From NCBI GenBank assembly GCA_035295125.1, contig DATGJP010000056.1:165051-229050 (forward strand): a stretch of DNA of 64,000 nt. Reading direction: 5' to 3'. Position numbers and translations under genes: made by a program. This DNA comes from JAICMB01 sp035295125 (GTDB lineage Bacteria; Acidobacteriota; Terriglobia; Bryobacterales; Bryobacteraceae). The notes below the pieces were generated by a model, which did not search any database, was not told the origin of the DNA, and was given only the letters and a program-made list of their open reading frames with translations. Below, piece by piece: positions 34,428 to 42,103 of the stretch. Position 1 is the stretch's first letter, and each line of letters starts with the position of its first letter.

Positions 34428-35657
34428 TTAACTGCTCCTGGCGGCCTTACCCTCTGCCGGCGCATACTTCGCCAGCTCTAATTTGGCGACCGCTTCGGTG
34501 TGAACCTCGTCAGGACCATCGGCGATCCTGAGGGTCCGGACATTCGCCCAAGCGGCTGCGAGGAAGGTGTCCTGGCAAACGCCAGCGGCCCCGTGCGCCT
34601 GGATGGCTCGATCGAGCACCCGCAGTGTGACGTTCGGCGCGATCACCTTGATCATCGCGATTTCTGCGCGGGCGGCCTTATTGCCGACCGTATCCATCAT
34701 GTAGGCAGCTTTCAGCACCAGCAGGCGTACCTGTTCGATTTCCATGCGCGATTGAGCAATATCGGCCCGAATGGTTCCCATTTCCGAGATTTTGCGACCG
34801 AAAGCCGAGCGCGACTGAACGCGCTTGCACATTGTCTCCAGTGCCCGCTCGGCGACTCCAATGCACCGCATGCAATGGTGAATGCGCCCCGGTCCCAGGC
34901 GCCCTTGAGCGATCTCAAAGCCCCGGCCCTCGCCAAGCAGCATATTAGACACCGGAACGCGGACGTTGGTATACGAAACTTCACCGTGACCGTGAGGCGC
35001 GTGATCGTAGCCGAAGACCGTCAGAAGCCGGTCGATCTTAACCCCAGGCATATCCATAGGTACGAGCAGCATGGACTGCTGTTTGTGTCGAGGGGCCGAG
35101 GGGTCGGTCTTGCCCATGAAGATGGCGATTTTGCAGCGTGGGTCGCCGGCGCCGGAGGACCACCACTTCAAGCCATTCAGGACGTACTCATCGCCGTCGC
35201 GGACGATGCGCGATTCGATATTGGTGGCGTCGGATGAGGCAACGGCGGGCTCTGTCATCGCAAAGCAAGATCGAATTTCGCCATTGAGGAGCGGTTTGAG
35301 CCAGCGCTCCTTTTGCTCCGGCGTTCCGTACCGCTCGATGACCTCCATGTTGCCGGTGTCCGGCGCCGAACAGTTAAAAACCTCGGGCGCCATGTGGGAG
35401 CGGCCCATAATTTCGCAGAGCGGCGCGTATTCCAGGTTCGTCAGTCCGGATCCGTTGTCGCTTTCCGGCAGGAACAGATTCCAAAGACCGGCTTCGCGGG
35501 CCTTCGGTTTCAACTCCTCGATGATTGCCGTCGGCCGCCAGCGATTCTGCTCGACCTCGTCGTGAAAACGGTGCTCGTTGGGATAGATGTACTCATCCAT
35601 GAAGGCCTGCAAACGGCGCTGCAGGTCTTTCGTCTTTTCGGAGAACTCGAAATGCAT
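34428..35657 (-). CDS. acyl-CoA dehydrogenase (ACAD10/11-like)
   Basis: 409 residues, all three acyl-CoA dehydrogenase domains. CFAMTEPAVASSDATNI near residue 130 is the FAD-binding signature, then KWWSSGAGDPRCKIAIFMG, the middle beta domain, and the C-terminal helical bundle with CKRVQSRSAFGRKISEMG and QAHGAAGVCQDTFLA. FAD-dependent alpha,beta-oxidation of an acyl-CoA. It is closest by pattern to the ACAD10/11 type, which fits the phosphotransferase gene three genes upstream in the same operon. It is 9 bp downstream of the enoyl-CoA hydratase gene. Confidence 0.9.
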   Translation of the reverse strand: MHFEFSEKTKDLQRRLQAFMDEYIYPNEHRFHDEVEQNRWRPTAIIEELKPKAREAGLWNLFLPESDNGSGLTNLEYAPLCEIMGRSHMAPEVFNCSAPDTGNMEVIERYGTPEQKERWLKPLLNGEIRSCFAMTEPAVASSDATNIESRIVRDGDEYVLNGLKWWSSGAGDPRCKIAIFMGKTDPSAPRHKQQSMLLVPMDMPGVKIDRLLTVFGYDHAPHGHGEVSYTNVRVPVSNMLLGEGRGFEIAQGRLGPGRIHHCMRCIGVAERALETMCKRVQSRSAFGRKISEMGTIRADIAQSRMEIEQVRLLVLKAAYMMDTVGNKAARAEIAMIKVIAPNVTLRVLDRAIQAHGAAGVCQDTFLAAAWANVRTLRIADGPDEVHTEAVAKLELAKYAPAEGKAARSS

Positions 35658-35665
35658 GTCTGGTT

Positions 35666-36493
35666 TTACCGTCCCGTGAAATGGGCCGCGCGTTTCTCCA
35701 TGAAATGCGCGACACCCTCTTTGAAGTCCTCACACTGGAGGCTTTCGACCATTTCCTTTTCCGCAGTCTCGAACGCTTCGCCGAGCGTCTGGAAGAGGCC
35801 ATTGTAAATCTGCTGCTTGATGATGCCCATGGAGCGGGGGCTGACGCTGGTTGCCAGCTCCTTCGCATACGCGAGCACGTTGTCCATGAATTGAGCCTGC
35901 CCAAAAACCTGGTTCACGAGGCCCATCCGCAGCGCCTCGCCGGCGTCGATGAGACGGGCCGAAAGCAGGAGGTCGAGCGCATTTGACGGGCCGACCAGGC
36001 GCGGAAGAATCCACGCCATGCCGTATTCGGCGATGAGGCCGCGCTTGGCGAACGCTGTGCCGAAACGCGCGGAGTCGGAGGCGAAACGCAGATCGCAATA
36101 CAGCGAGATGATCAGGCCCAGGCCGACAGCAGGCCCGTTGATGGCCGCAATGATCGGCTTGCCGATGGCTGGAAAGTAAGAATACTTCTTTTGAAAGTCG
36201 GCGCGCACGCCTTCGCGCGGCTGGTGACTGTTGCTGTTGCGCAGTACGTGGGAATCCTGAACGCCTTGAGACGCGATACTGCTCAACAAAGACATGTCAG
36301 CTCCGGCGCAGAAGCCGCGGCCGGCGCCGGTGAGAACGATCACCCGGACCTTTGTGTCGGCTTCAGCGTCGTAAATGGCTGCGCGGACCTCACGTTCCAT
36401 GACGGCGGTCCACGCGTTCAACTTGTCGGGACGGTTCAACGTAATCGTCGCGACCCCCTCCGCGACGCTGTACAGAATCTCCTGGTAGGACAT
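35666..36493 (-). CDS. enoyl-CoA hydratase/isomerase family protein
   Basis: 275 residues of the crotonase fold: VATITLNRPDKLNAW at the N-terminus, the oxyanion-hole segment VRVIVLTGAGRGFCAGADMS near residue 55, and KPIIAAINGPAVGLGLIISLYCDLRFA near residue 105. The general-base Glu appears replaced in part of the pattern (IAEYGMAWILPRLVG), which is typical of this subfamily and does not exclude activity. Middle gene of a three-gene operon, 8 bp after the phosphotransferase and 9 bp before the acyl-CoA dehydrogenase. Confidence 0.88.
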   Translation of the reverse strand: MSYQEILYSVAEGVATITLNRPDKLNAWTAVMEREVRAAIYDAEADTKVRVIVLTGAGRGFCAGADMSLLSSIASQGVQDSHVLRNSNSHQPREGVRADFQKKYSYFPAIGKPIIAAINGPAVGLGLIISLYCDLRFASDSARFGTAFAKRGLIAEYGMAWILPRLVGPSNALDLLLSARLIDAGEALRMGLVNQVFGQAQFMDNVLAYAKELATSVSPRSMGIIKQQIYNGLFQTLGEAFETAEKEMVESLQCEDFKEGVAHFMEKRAAHFTGR

Positions 36494-36501
36494 GGATCGG
36501 A

Positions 36502-37533
36502 TTATATCAACGCCACCGCGTGTTCAATCAGATTTCGAACGCGCCTGTCGAAGTGGCGGAAACGTTCGTCCTGGGTCTGCCCGCGATGGAATCGGACGTA
36601 GATCTGCTGAAGCACGACGGCCAGCTTGAAGACGGCGAAAACTTCGTAGTACGAGATGCGCGACACGTCGCGGCCGGTGCGCTCAGCGTAGTATTCGACC
36701 ACCTGTTGGCGCGTGAACCAACCGGGGCCGGTGGTGAGGGTGTCTTTCGTGCCTCCGGGGTCCGCGGGCTGCGCCCAATAGCAAAGCACGAGGCCCAGGT
36801 CGACCAGGGGATCGCCCACCGTGGCCATTTCCCAATCGAGGACTGCCTCGATGCGGCCGGGGTCGTGGGCGTCGAGCATCACGTTGTCGAGCTTGAAATC
36901 GTTGTGAACGAGCGACGGCGTGGGTGATGCAGGCATGTGATCGATGAGCCAGCGCAGCAGGTAGTCCATATCGACGATCTCTTCTGTCTTAGCTCGGGTC
37001 CAGCGCTCGGACCAGCCGCGGACCTGGCGGTCGAGGAAGCCCTCCGGTTTTCCGAGAGAAGTGAGGCCGTGGGCTTGGATATCGATGGCGTGAAGGTCGG
37101 CGAGGCAGTTCATGAAGCCGCGGCTGACTCGCTCGGGATAGTTCTCAAAGGAAACGAGGCGTTCCGGGATGTGATCGCGTACGACGATTCCGTGGCGGCG
37201 TTCCATGACGAAAAACGTCGCTCCGAGAATGGAGGGGTCTTCGCAGAGGTGGTAAACGCCGGGCGCGGGCGCGAAGTACGGATGGACAGCCTTGAGGACG
37301 GTGTACTCGCGGGCCATATCGTGGGCTTTCGGCGCAACGGGCCCGAGCGGCGGCCGGCGCAGGACGTACTCGCGCACGGGAGTACGGACCATGTACGTGA
37401 GATTCGAGTGGCCGCCGGGGAACTGTTCTATTGCGATTCCCTGGCCGGCGCCTTCCAGTTTGTCTCTGAGGTAATCTGCCAGAGCCTTAGTGTTGAGCTC
37501 TTCGCCCGCCCGAACGGCTGCGGTGTCTGTCAT
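36502..37533 (-). CDS. phosphotransferase family protein (ACAD10/11-associated kinase)
   Basis: 343 residues from ATG 37533; 80 further in-frame residues upstream look like noise. Aminoglycoside-phosphotransferase-like fold: FPGGHSNLTYMV (P-loop-like) near residue 40, YVLRRPPLG with the ATP-binding Lys/Arg strand, LVHNDFKLDNVMLD near residue 215 (catalytic Asp) and VLDWEMATVGDPLVDLG. It has no aminoglycoside-resistance context. In animals the ACAD10/11 proteins fuse this kinase to an acyl-CoA dehydrogenase and act on 4-hydroxy acids through a phosphorylated intermediate. Here the same parts are separate genes. So I infer a role in 4-hydroxyacyl-CoA breakdown. Confidence 0.85.
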   Translation of the reverse strand: MTDTAAVRAGEELNTKALADYLRDKLEGAGQGIAIEQFPGGHSNLTYMVRTPVREYVLRRPPLGPVAPKAHDMAREYTVLKAVHPYFAPAPGVYHLCEDPSILGATFFVMERRHGIVVRDHIPERLVSFENYPERVSRGFMNCLADLHAIDIQAHGLTSLGKPEGFLDRQVRGWSERWTRAKTEEIVDMDYLLRWLIDHMPASPTPSLVHNDFKLDNVMLDAHDPGRIEAVLDWEMATVGDPLVDLGLVLCYWAQPADPGGTKDTLTTGPGWFTRQQVVEYYAERTGRDVSRISYYEVFAVFKLAVVLQQIYVRFHRGQTQDERFRHFDRRVRNLIEHAVALI

Positions 37534-37921
37534 ATGCTCCCACTCATCATAGCCGCAATTGGCCAACTTGAGATTGCTTCGCCGAACCGCGTACTCTCCA
37601 ATCGGTTTCATGAGCATGCGGCACACACAGTGGATGTAGTTGAAAACGCTCAAACGCTGCCAAAGCGCGACGCAGGATTCTTCGTTTCGCGACGCTATTT
37701 CTTCCCTCTGCGCCGCGCTTTGCATTCGAGCAGTGCCCTGGCGGAGGAACAGATATTCGATTTCAAAGATCAACCCCAGAGCGCGCGCGGAAGGCCGCTC
37801 AAACTCAGGTTAGTGGCTGTGGAGTTCACGATGGTCAGAAATGAGCTGTGCCGGGGAGGGAAAGTGCGCAGGAAATGAGGGAGTTAAAGGTGAATACGGT
37901 TGTGCGGAAAGTTTTGTGACC
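37534..37921 (+). other. intergenic region, no supported gene
   Basis: About 390 bp between the leftward phosphotransferase start and the decayed module at 37922. It must contain the promoter of the phosphotransferase operon. No ORF with coding character was found. Confidence 0.4.
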
Positions 37922-38210
37922 GGGAGCGCCACGGCATTAGAGGGAAGCTTCGCGAAACGCGATTTCCCTGTCAACGGCGGCGGCCTATTCGCTGAATATG
38001 ACGGTGGTGCCGCCGGGCCCCCTGACATACCTCTCGACTTGGCCCATGGGACAAAACCAGCCGGTGGTTTCGACACTAAACTCGTTCCAGGGGAAGATCG
38101 TGGCTAACGCGGCGATCGTGCCCGCGGGCCAGGGCGGCGGCATCAGCGTGTTCGTCACCCAAACGACCGACTTGATTATCGACGTTAACGCTTACTTCGG
38201 CCAGCCGTAG
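37922..38210 (+). pseudogene. decayed C-terminal module of a large acidobacterial protein
   Basis: The first frame gives SATALEGSFAKRDFPV (37925 onward), then from about 37962 a +1 frame gives STAAAYSLNMTVVPPGPLTY followed by a strand-rich tail with VANAAIVPAGQGG and IIDVNAYFGQP, ending at TAG 38210. I recall this pattern as a repeat C-terminal module of Solibacter-type extracellular proteins. An in-frame TAG sits just upstream of the second segment. There is no start codon and no upstream body, so this is a remnant. Confidence 0.6.
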
Positions 38211-38230
38211 CGCGGCCGATCGCTTCTTCC

Positions 38231-38272
38231 AAAAATGGCCGGTTCGGAAACAAGCAGCGTTCCGAACCGGCC
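38231..38272 (-). terminator. Rho-independent terminator reading leftward, with no gene to serve
   Basis: GGCCGGTTCGGAA (38237-38249) and TTCCGAACCGGCC (38260-38272): 13 bp perfect stem, 10-base loop. On the minus strand it is followed by ATTTTTGG. No leftward gene lies within several hundred bases to its right. On the plus strand it follows the decayed module and lacks a T-run. Confidence 0.7.
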
Positions 38273-38313
38273 TCAACACATGCAGGTTAGACTGGACGAC
38301 GAAGAGTACGGCC

Positions 38314-38667
38314 ATGTCGCCACACGCACCGAAACTGCCCAAACCAGTTAAGAAGGCCCTCGCCGACCTGATTTTGAAAGCGCATGCCGAGGCGCTGAAA
38401 AAGCCCTTATCGCAGATCGCGGAGCAGGTGGATCGGTAGCGGCGCGGGGAGATTACTTCTTTTGATCTTGCCGAAGCGATTCACAAGTACGAAAGCGGCC
38501 GCGGCCGGGAGGTGTTTACCGAATTTACCTACACGCCGCGCGACTGGGACATGCTGCTCCTGGTAGTCCGCGCACTGAACGAAGGACACCTCAGCCGGTC
38601 CGATATTCCCCAGGATGTGCGGACGCATCTCGTGCCATTCCGCGTGCACTTCGATGTAGGAGACTGA
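38314..38667 (+). pseudogene. small gene interrupted by in-frame TAG (117 codons)
   Basis: ATG 38314 opens a frame of 41 codons (KPVKKALADLILKAHAEALK and EQVDR) that hits TAG at 38437-38439. The same frame then continues without another stop for 75 codons (RRGEITSFDLAEAIHKYESG, then a region with FTYTPRDWDMLLLVVRALNE) to TGA 38665-38667. Codon use and helix pattern continue smoothly across the stop. The phrase would read DRYRRGEITSFDL if TAG replaced a Tyr codon, so a TAY-to-TAG change is likely. Function unknown. It could instead be two tiny genes. Confidence 0.6.
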
Positions 38668-38719
38668 TCTACAACCCGCGACCACGCTTTCCACTATCCT
38701 GAAGTTAGCCGCCCTAAGC

Positions 38720-40753
38720 ATGTCCCACATTTACCTCTGCTTTCTCTGGCACATGCACCAGCCTTTTTATAAGAACCTGGTAACGGCCGAGTACCGACTT
38801 CCCTGGACTCGGATGCATGCCCTGAAAGATTACTACGGCATGGTTAAGGTTCTGGAAGACTTTCCGGAGGTTCAACAAACTTTTAACCTGGTCCCCTCGA
38901 TGGTGCAGCAGATCGCCGAGTATGCAGCCGGCGAAGCGCGCGATCCGTTTCTGAACGCGGCGCTCAAACCCGCCGAGGATTTGACTGAAGGCGAGCAGGA
39001 ATTCATACTGCACTACTTTTTTCAGGCGACCATGCGCATGATCGGAAGATTCCCGCGGTATCGGGATTTGTTCGACGCCTGGCACGCTGCCGGACACATC
39101 GCTTCCCGCGCCCGACGCCTCTTCGCCACGCGAGACTTACGCGATCTCCAGGTGCTTTCCCAACTCGCCTGGTTTGACGAAGAGTTCCTGGCGCAGGACC
39201 GCGAGGTGGTGGACCTGGTACACAAAGGGCGTGACTACACGCTTGGCGACCAGCGCCTGATCGGGGAGAAACAGCTCGAAATCATGAACCGGGTTCTTCC
39301 TGTCTATTCCGAATTCGCCGGCCGCGGGCAAATTGAGATATCGACGACGCCGTACTATCATCCGATCCTGCCGCTGCTCTGCGACTCCAACATCGCAGGC
39401 GTCTCACACCCGTACGTTCCTTTGCCCAGCCGCTTCCGGTACCCGCAGGATGCGTCGGAGCAGATCGGCCGCGCCCTCGATTTCAGCCAGGCGCACTTTG
39501 GCCAGCGTCCCGCCGGTCTCTGGCCTTCGGAAGGTTCTGTTTCCGACCAGGTGCTGGCGATCGCCGCCGAGAAGGGCGTACGGTGGGTCGCCACCGACAA
39601 CGGAGTACTCTCGCGAACGCTGCAGCGGTCCGCGACTCCCGATGTCAGCTATCGCCCTTACCTGTGGCGCCAGGAAGGGATCGAGATGCGAGTCATCTTC
39701 CGCGATCACTACCTTAGCGACCTGATCGGCTTTGTTTATTCCAAGATGCCGCCTTCCGATGCAGCCGACCACTTCCTGCACCACATCCGCATGAACGCGG
39801 GCAATCGCGGCGACATGGTGGTGCCGATTATTCTCGATGGCGAGAACGCCTGGGAGCATTACGAGGCGAACGGGCGCCCGTTTCTTCGAGAGTTGTACCG
39901 GCGAGTCACGGATGACGACCAGATGTCGGCGGTCACGGTCTCCGATGCGATCACGCGCCTCGAAGCGTCGAACATCGGCCATATTTTTCCGGGTTCCTGG
40001 ATCAACGCGAATTTCGATGTCTGGATCGGGGCTGACGAAGATAACAAGGCCTGGGAATATCTGCTGCGCGCCCGGGAAACCTACGACAATCTCTCGGCGA
40101 ACGCCCCGGAGAAGAATCGCCGGCTGGCGTATGAAGAGCTGCTCATCGCGGAAGGCAGTGACTGGTGCTGGTGGTATGGCCCGGAGCACTCTTCCGAAAA
40201 CCGGCCCGAGTTTGACCAGCTCTATCGCGACCACCTGGCGAACGTGTACCGCCTGCTGGGGGTGACGCCTCCCGACGAGCTCTCCCGCCCGATCCTGAAG
40301 ATCGTTCGCGAGGAGTTCTACCAGGCGCCGGTCAGCCCCATTCAGGCGAAAATCGACGGCGAGGTCACCTCGTATTATGAATGGATGGGCGCCGGCCACT
40401 ACAGGGCGGATACCCGCACCGGGTCGATGCATGGCAAGGCGCTGCTGGTCCGCGATCTCTACTACGGCAGCGACGGGAGCAAGTTATACGTGCGCCTCGA
40501 CGTGACGCCGGATGCCGATTTCAACGAGATCAACCTGCTGATGGATAGCAAGTGCATCCCCTTGTTGCACCACCCGGAGGTTGAGTCGGCCAGGGAAAAA
40601 ATCATCGAGGCCGCCATCCCATTAAGTCTGCTCGGCGTCTCACGGGGTGGAATGGTACGATTCCAGCTCACGCTGACCAGGGACGGCCTGCCGTTGGACA
40701 TGATTCCGCAGCAGAATCTGATCGAGTTCTCGACCGCAGATCCGACGGAGTAA
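38720..40753 (+). CDS. GH57 family glycoside hydrolase/transglycosidase
   Basis: 677 residues. The N-terminal GH57 signature is FLWHMHQPFY (His-Gln-Pro) at residues 8-17, then GQIEISTTPYYHPILPLL near residue 195. The catalytic nucleophile is probably the Glu in LWPSEGSV near residue 270, and the acid/base Asp is in FRDHYLSDLIGF near residue 328. It has no signal peptide, so it is cytoplasmic: likely a 4-alpha-glucanotransferase or amylase acting on glycogen or maltodextrin, not proven. The C-terminal 120 residues form an extra beta-rich domain. First gene of a three-gene rightward cluster with the hypothetical and YdcF-like genes. Confidence 0.87.
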   Translation: MSHIYLCFLWHMHQPFYKNLVTAEYRLPWTRMHALKDYYGMVKVLEDFPEVQQTFNLVPSMVQQIAEYAAGEARDPFLNAALKPAEDLTEGEQEFILHYFFQATMRMIGRFPRYRDLFDAWHAAGHIASRARRLFATRDLRDLQVLSQLAWFDEEFLAQDREVVDLVHKGRDYTLGDQRLIGEKQLEIMNRVLPVYSEFAGRGQIEISTTPYYHPILPLLCDSNIAGVSHPYVPLPSRFRYPQDASEQIGRALDFSQAHFGQRPAGLWPSEGSVSDQVLAIAAEKGVRWVATDNGVLSRTLQRSATPDVSYRPYLWRQEGIEMRVIFRDHYLSDLIGFVYSKMPPSDAADHFLHHIRMNAGNRGDMVVPIILDGENAWEHYEANGRPFLRELYRRVTDDDQMSAVTVSDAITRLEASNIGHIFPGSWINANFDVWIGADEDNKAWEYLLRARETYDNLSANAPEKNRRLAYEELLIAEGSDWCWWYGPEHSSENRPEFDQLYRDHLANVYRLLGVTPPDELSRPILKIVREEFYQAPVSPIQAKIDGEVTSYYEWMGAGHYRADTRTGSMHGKALLVRDLYYGSDGSKLYVRLDVTPDADFNEINLLMDSKCIPLLHHPEVESAREKIIEAAIPLSLLGVSRGGMVRFQLTLTRDGLPLDMIPQQNLIEFSTADPTE

Positions 40754-40762
40754 AAGGGAGGG

Positions 40763-41323
40763 ATGACGCGGCGCTTTATTTTACTGCTGGCCGCTGTCGC
40801 GCTTGCCCAGGCTGCCGACCCGGTTGCCGAGGGTGTTCAGAAAAAGCTGGACGCCATCGAAAATGGCCGGGCGCGGCCGGGATCCGTCACCGTCGTCAGT
40901 GCGGCGGAACTGAACGCCTGGGTTCGTTTCAAGCTGCCCGCTATCGCGCCGGAAGGGGTGCGGCAGCCGCACATCGAGCTTGGCTACAACTCGGCGACTG
41001 CGACCGCTTATGTCAACTTCCTGCAGCTTCGCCACGGCGCCGGGTACGAAACCAACTGGCTCATGAGCAAAATGATCGACGGCGAGAAGTTCGTGAAGGT
41101 TAATGCCCGAATCAAGTCTCGCGGCGGGAATGGGACGGTCACGCTGCAGCGCGTCGAGATCGCGGGTATTGCGGTCAGCGGGTCAACGCTCGATTTCCTG
41201 ATTGATAGTTTCTTCCGTCCCCTCTATCCCGACGCTTCGATCGGGGAGCCCTTTGATTTCAAGTACGGCATCGACCGCATAGAAGTGCGGCCCGCCGACG
41301 TGCGCATCGTGCTCAAGCCCTGA
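40763..41323 (+). CDS. secreted hypothetical protein
   Basis: 186 residues. Signal peptide MTRRFILLLAAVALAQA. The mature part is predicted beta-rich (VTVVSAAELNAWVRFKLP, PHIELGYNSATATAYVNFLQ, then GTVTLQRVEIAGIAVSG), resembling small lipid-binding or LolA/YceI-like folds without a clear match. Nine bases after the GH57 stop, with GGGAGGG immediately before the ATG (closer than ideal). The gene at 41327 follows 3 bp later. I do not recognise the family. Confidence 0.7.
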   Translation: MTRRFILLLAAVALAQAADPVAEGVQKKLDAIENGRARPGSVTVVSAAELNAWVRFKLPAIAPEGVRQPHIELGYNSATATAYVNFLQLRHGAGYETNWLMSKMIDGEKFVKVNARIKSRGGNGTVTLQRVEIAGIAVSGSTLDFLIDSFFRPLYPDASIGEPFDFKYGIDRIEVRPADVRIVLKP

Positions 41324-41326
41324 CCA

Positions 41327-42103
41327 ATGCTCTTCTATTTGGGAAAGATCGCCAGCTATTTGATGGCACCGGTTTCGGTGAGCCTCATTCTGCTGCTGCT
41401 GGCTTTTGTGTTTTACCGGCGCAGTTGGCTGGGCCGTGGACTTCTGTTTCTCGGTATCGTCACGCTGTGGGCATTTAGCACCCGCAGGGTGTCGCAGGCC
41501 CTGATGTACTCGCTCGAATATCAGGTTCCTGGATACACGATCGAGACAGCGCCGCACGCTGATGCGATGGTGGTGCTCGGCGGGCTGCTCCACTCTCCCA
41601 CGCCTGCGCACAAAGAGAGCGAACTGGAAGAATCGAGCGATCGGCTGTTGGAGGCCGTGAGGCTGTACAAAGCCGGCAAGGCGCCTCTCATTATCGTCAC
41701 GGGCGGCACGGTTACGATTCTCGAAGGCAAGGACGTCATGAACGAATCGCAAGCGGCGCGCCAGGTGCTCATCGAGTGGGGCGTGCCCGATGCGGCGATC
41801 GTGCTTGAAACGCAATCGCAAAACACGCATGAGAACGCTACGGAAACGCGCAAAATCCTCGACGGCCGTGGGATCCACCGTGTTCTGCTGATCACATCGG
41901 CGTTTCACATGCCGCGCGCGGTTCCCGTCTTCCAGAAGGCGGGGATTGAGGTGGTTCCTTGTCCCACCGATTTTCGGACCGGCTGGGGAGAGCCCGATCC
42001 CGTTTTCCGCTATCTACCCGATCCCATCGCACTGGAGGATTCGTCGGAAGTGGTTAAGGAGCGCTTAGGACTGCTGATTTATCGCCTTCACGGCTGGGCG
42101 TAA
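41327..42103 (+). CDS. YdcF/SanA-like DUF218 membrane protein
   Basis: 258 residues. Two N-terminal membrane helices (LMAPVSVSLILLLLAFVFYR, then LGRGLLFLGIVTLWAF), then the DUF218 core: ADAMVVLGGLLHS near residue 79, PLIIVTGGTV, ESQAARQVLIEWGVP, and QSQNTHENATETRKIL with the conserved Asn/Thr/Glu cluster near residue 166, and LITSAFHMPRAVPVFQKAG. The family (YdcF, SanA, ElyC) is linked to envelope and peptidoglycan metabolism, including lipid-carrier recycling in E. coli. Its 3' end overlaps the convergent glycosyltransferase-like gene by 50 bp. Confidence 0.85.
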   Translation: MLFYLGKIASYLMAPVSVSLILLLLAFVFYRRSWLGRGLLFLGIVTLWAFSTRRVSQALMYSLEYQVPGYTIETAPHADAMVVLGGLLHSPTPAHKESELEESSDRLLEAVRLYKAGKAPLIIVTGGTVTILEGKDVMNESQAARQVLIEWGVPDAAIVLETQSQNTHENATETRKILDGRGIHRVLLITSAFHMPRAVPVFQKAGIEVVPCPTDFRTGWGEPDPVFRYLPDPIALEDSSEVVKERLGLLIYRLHGWA

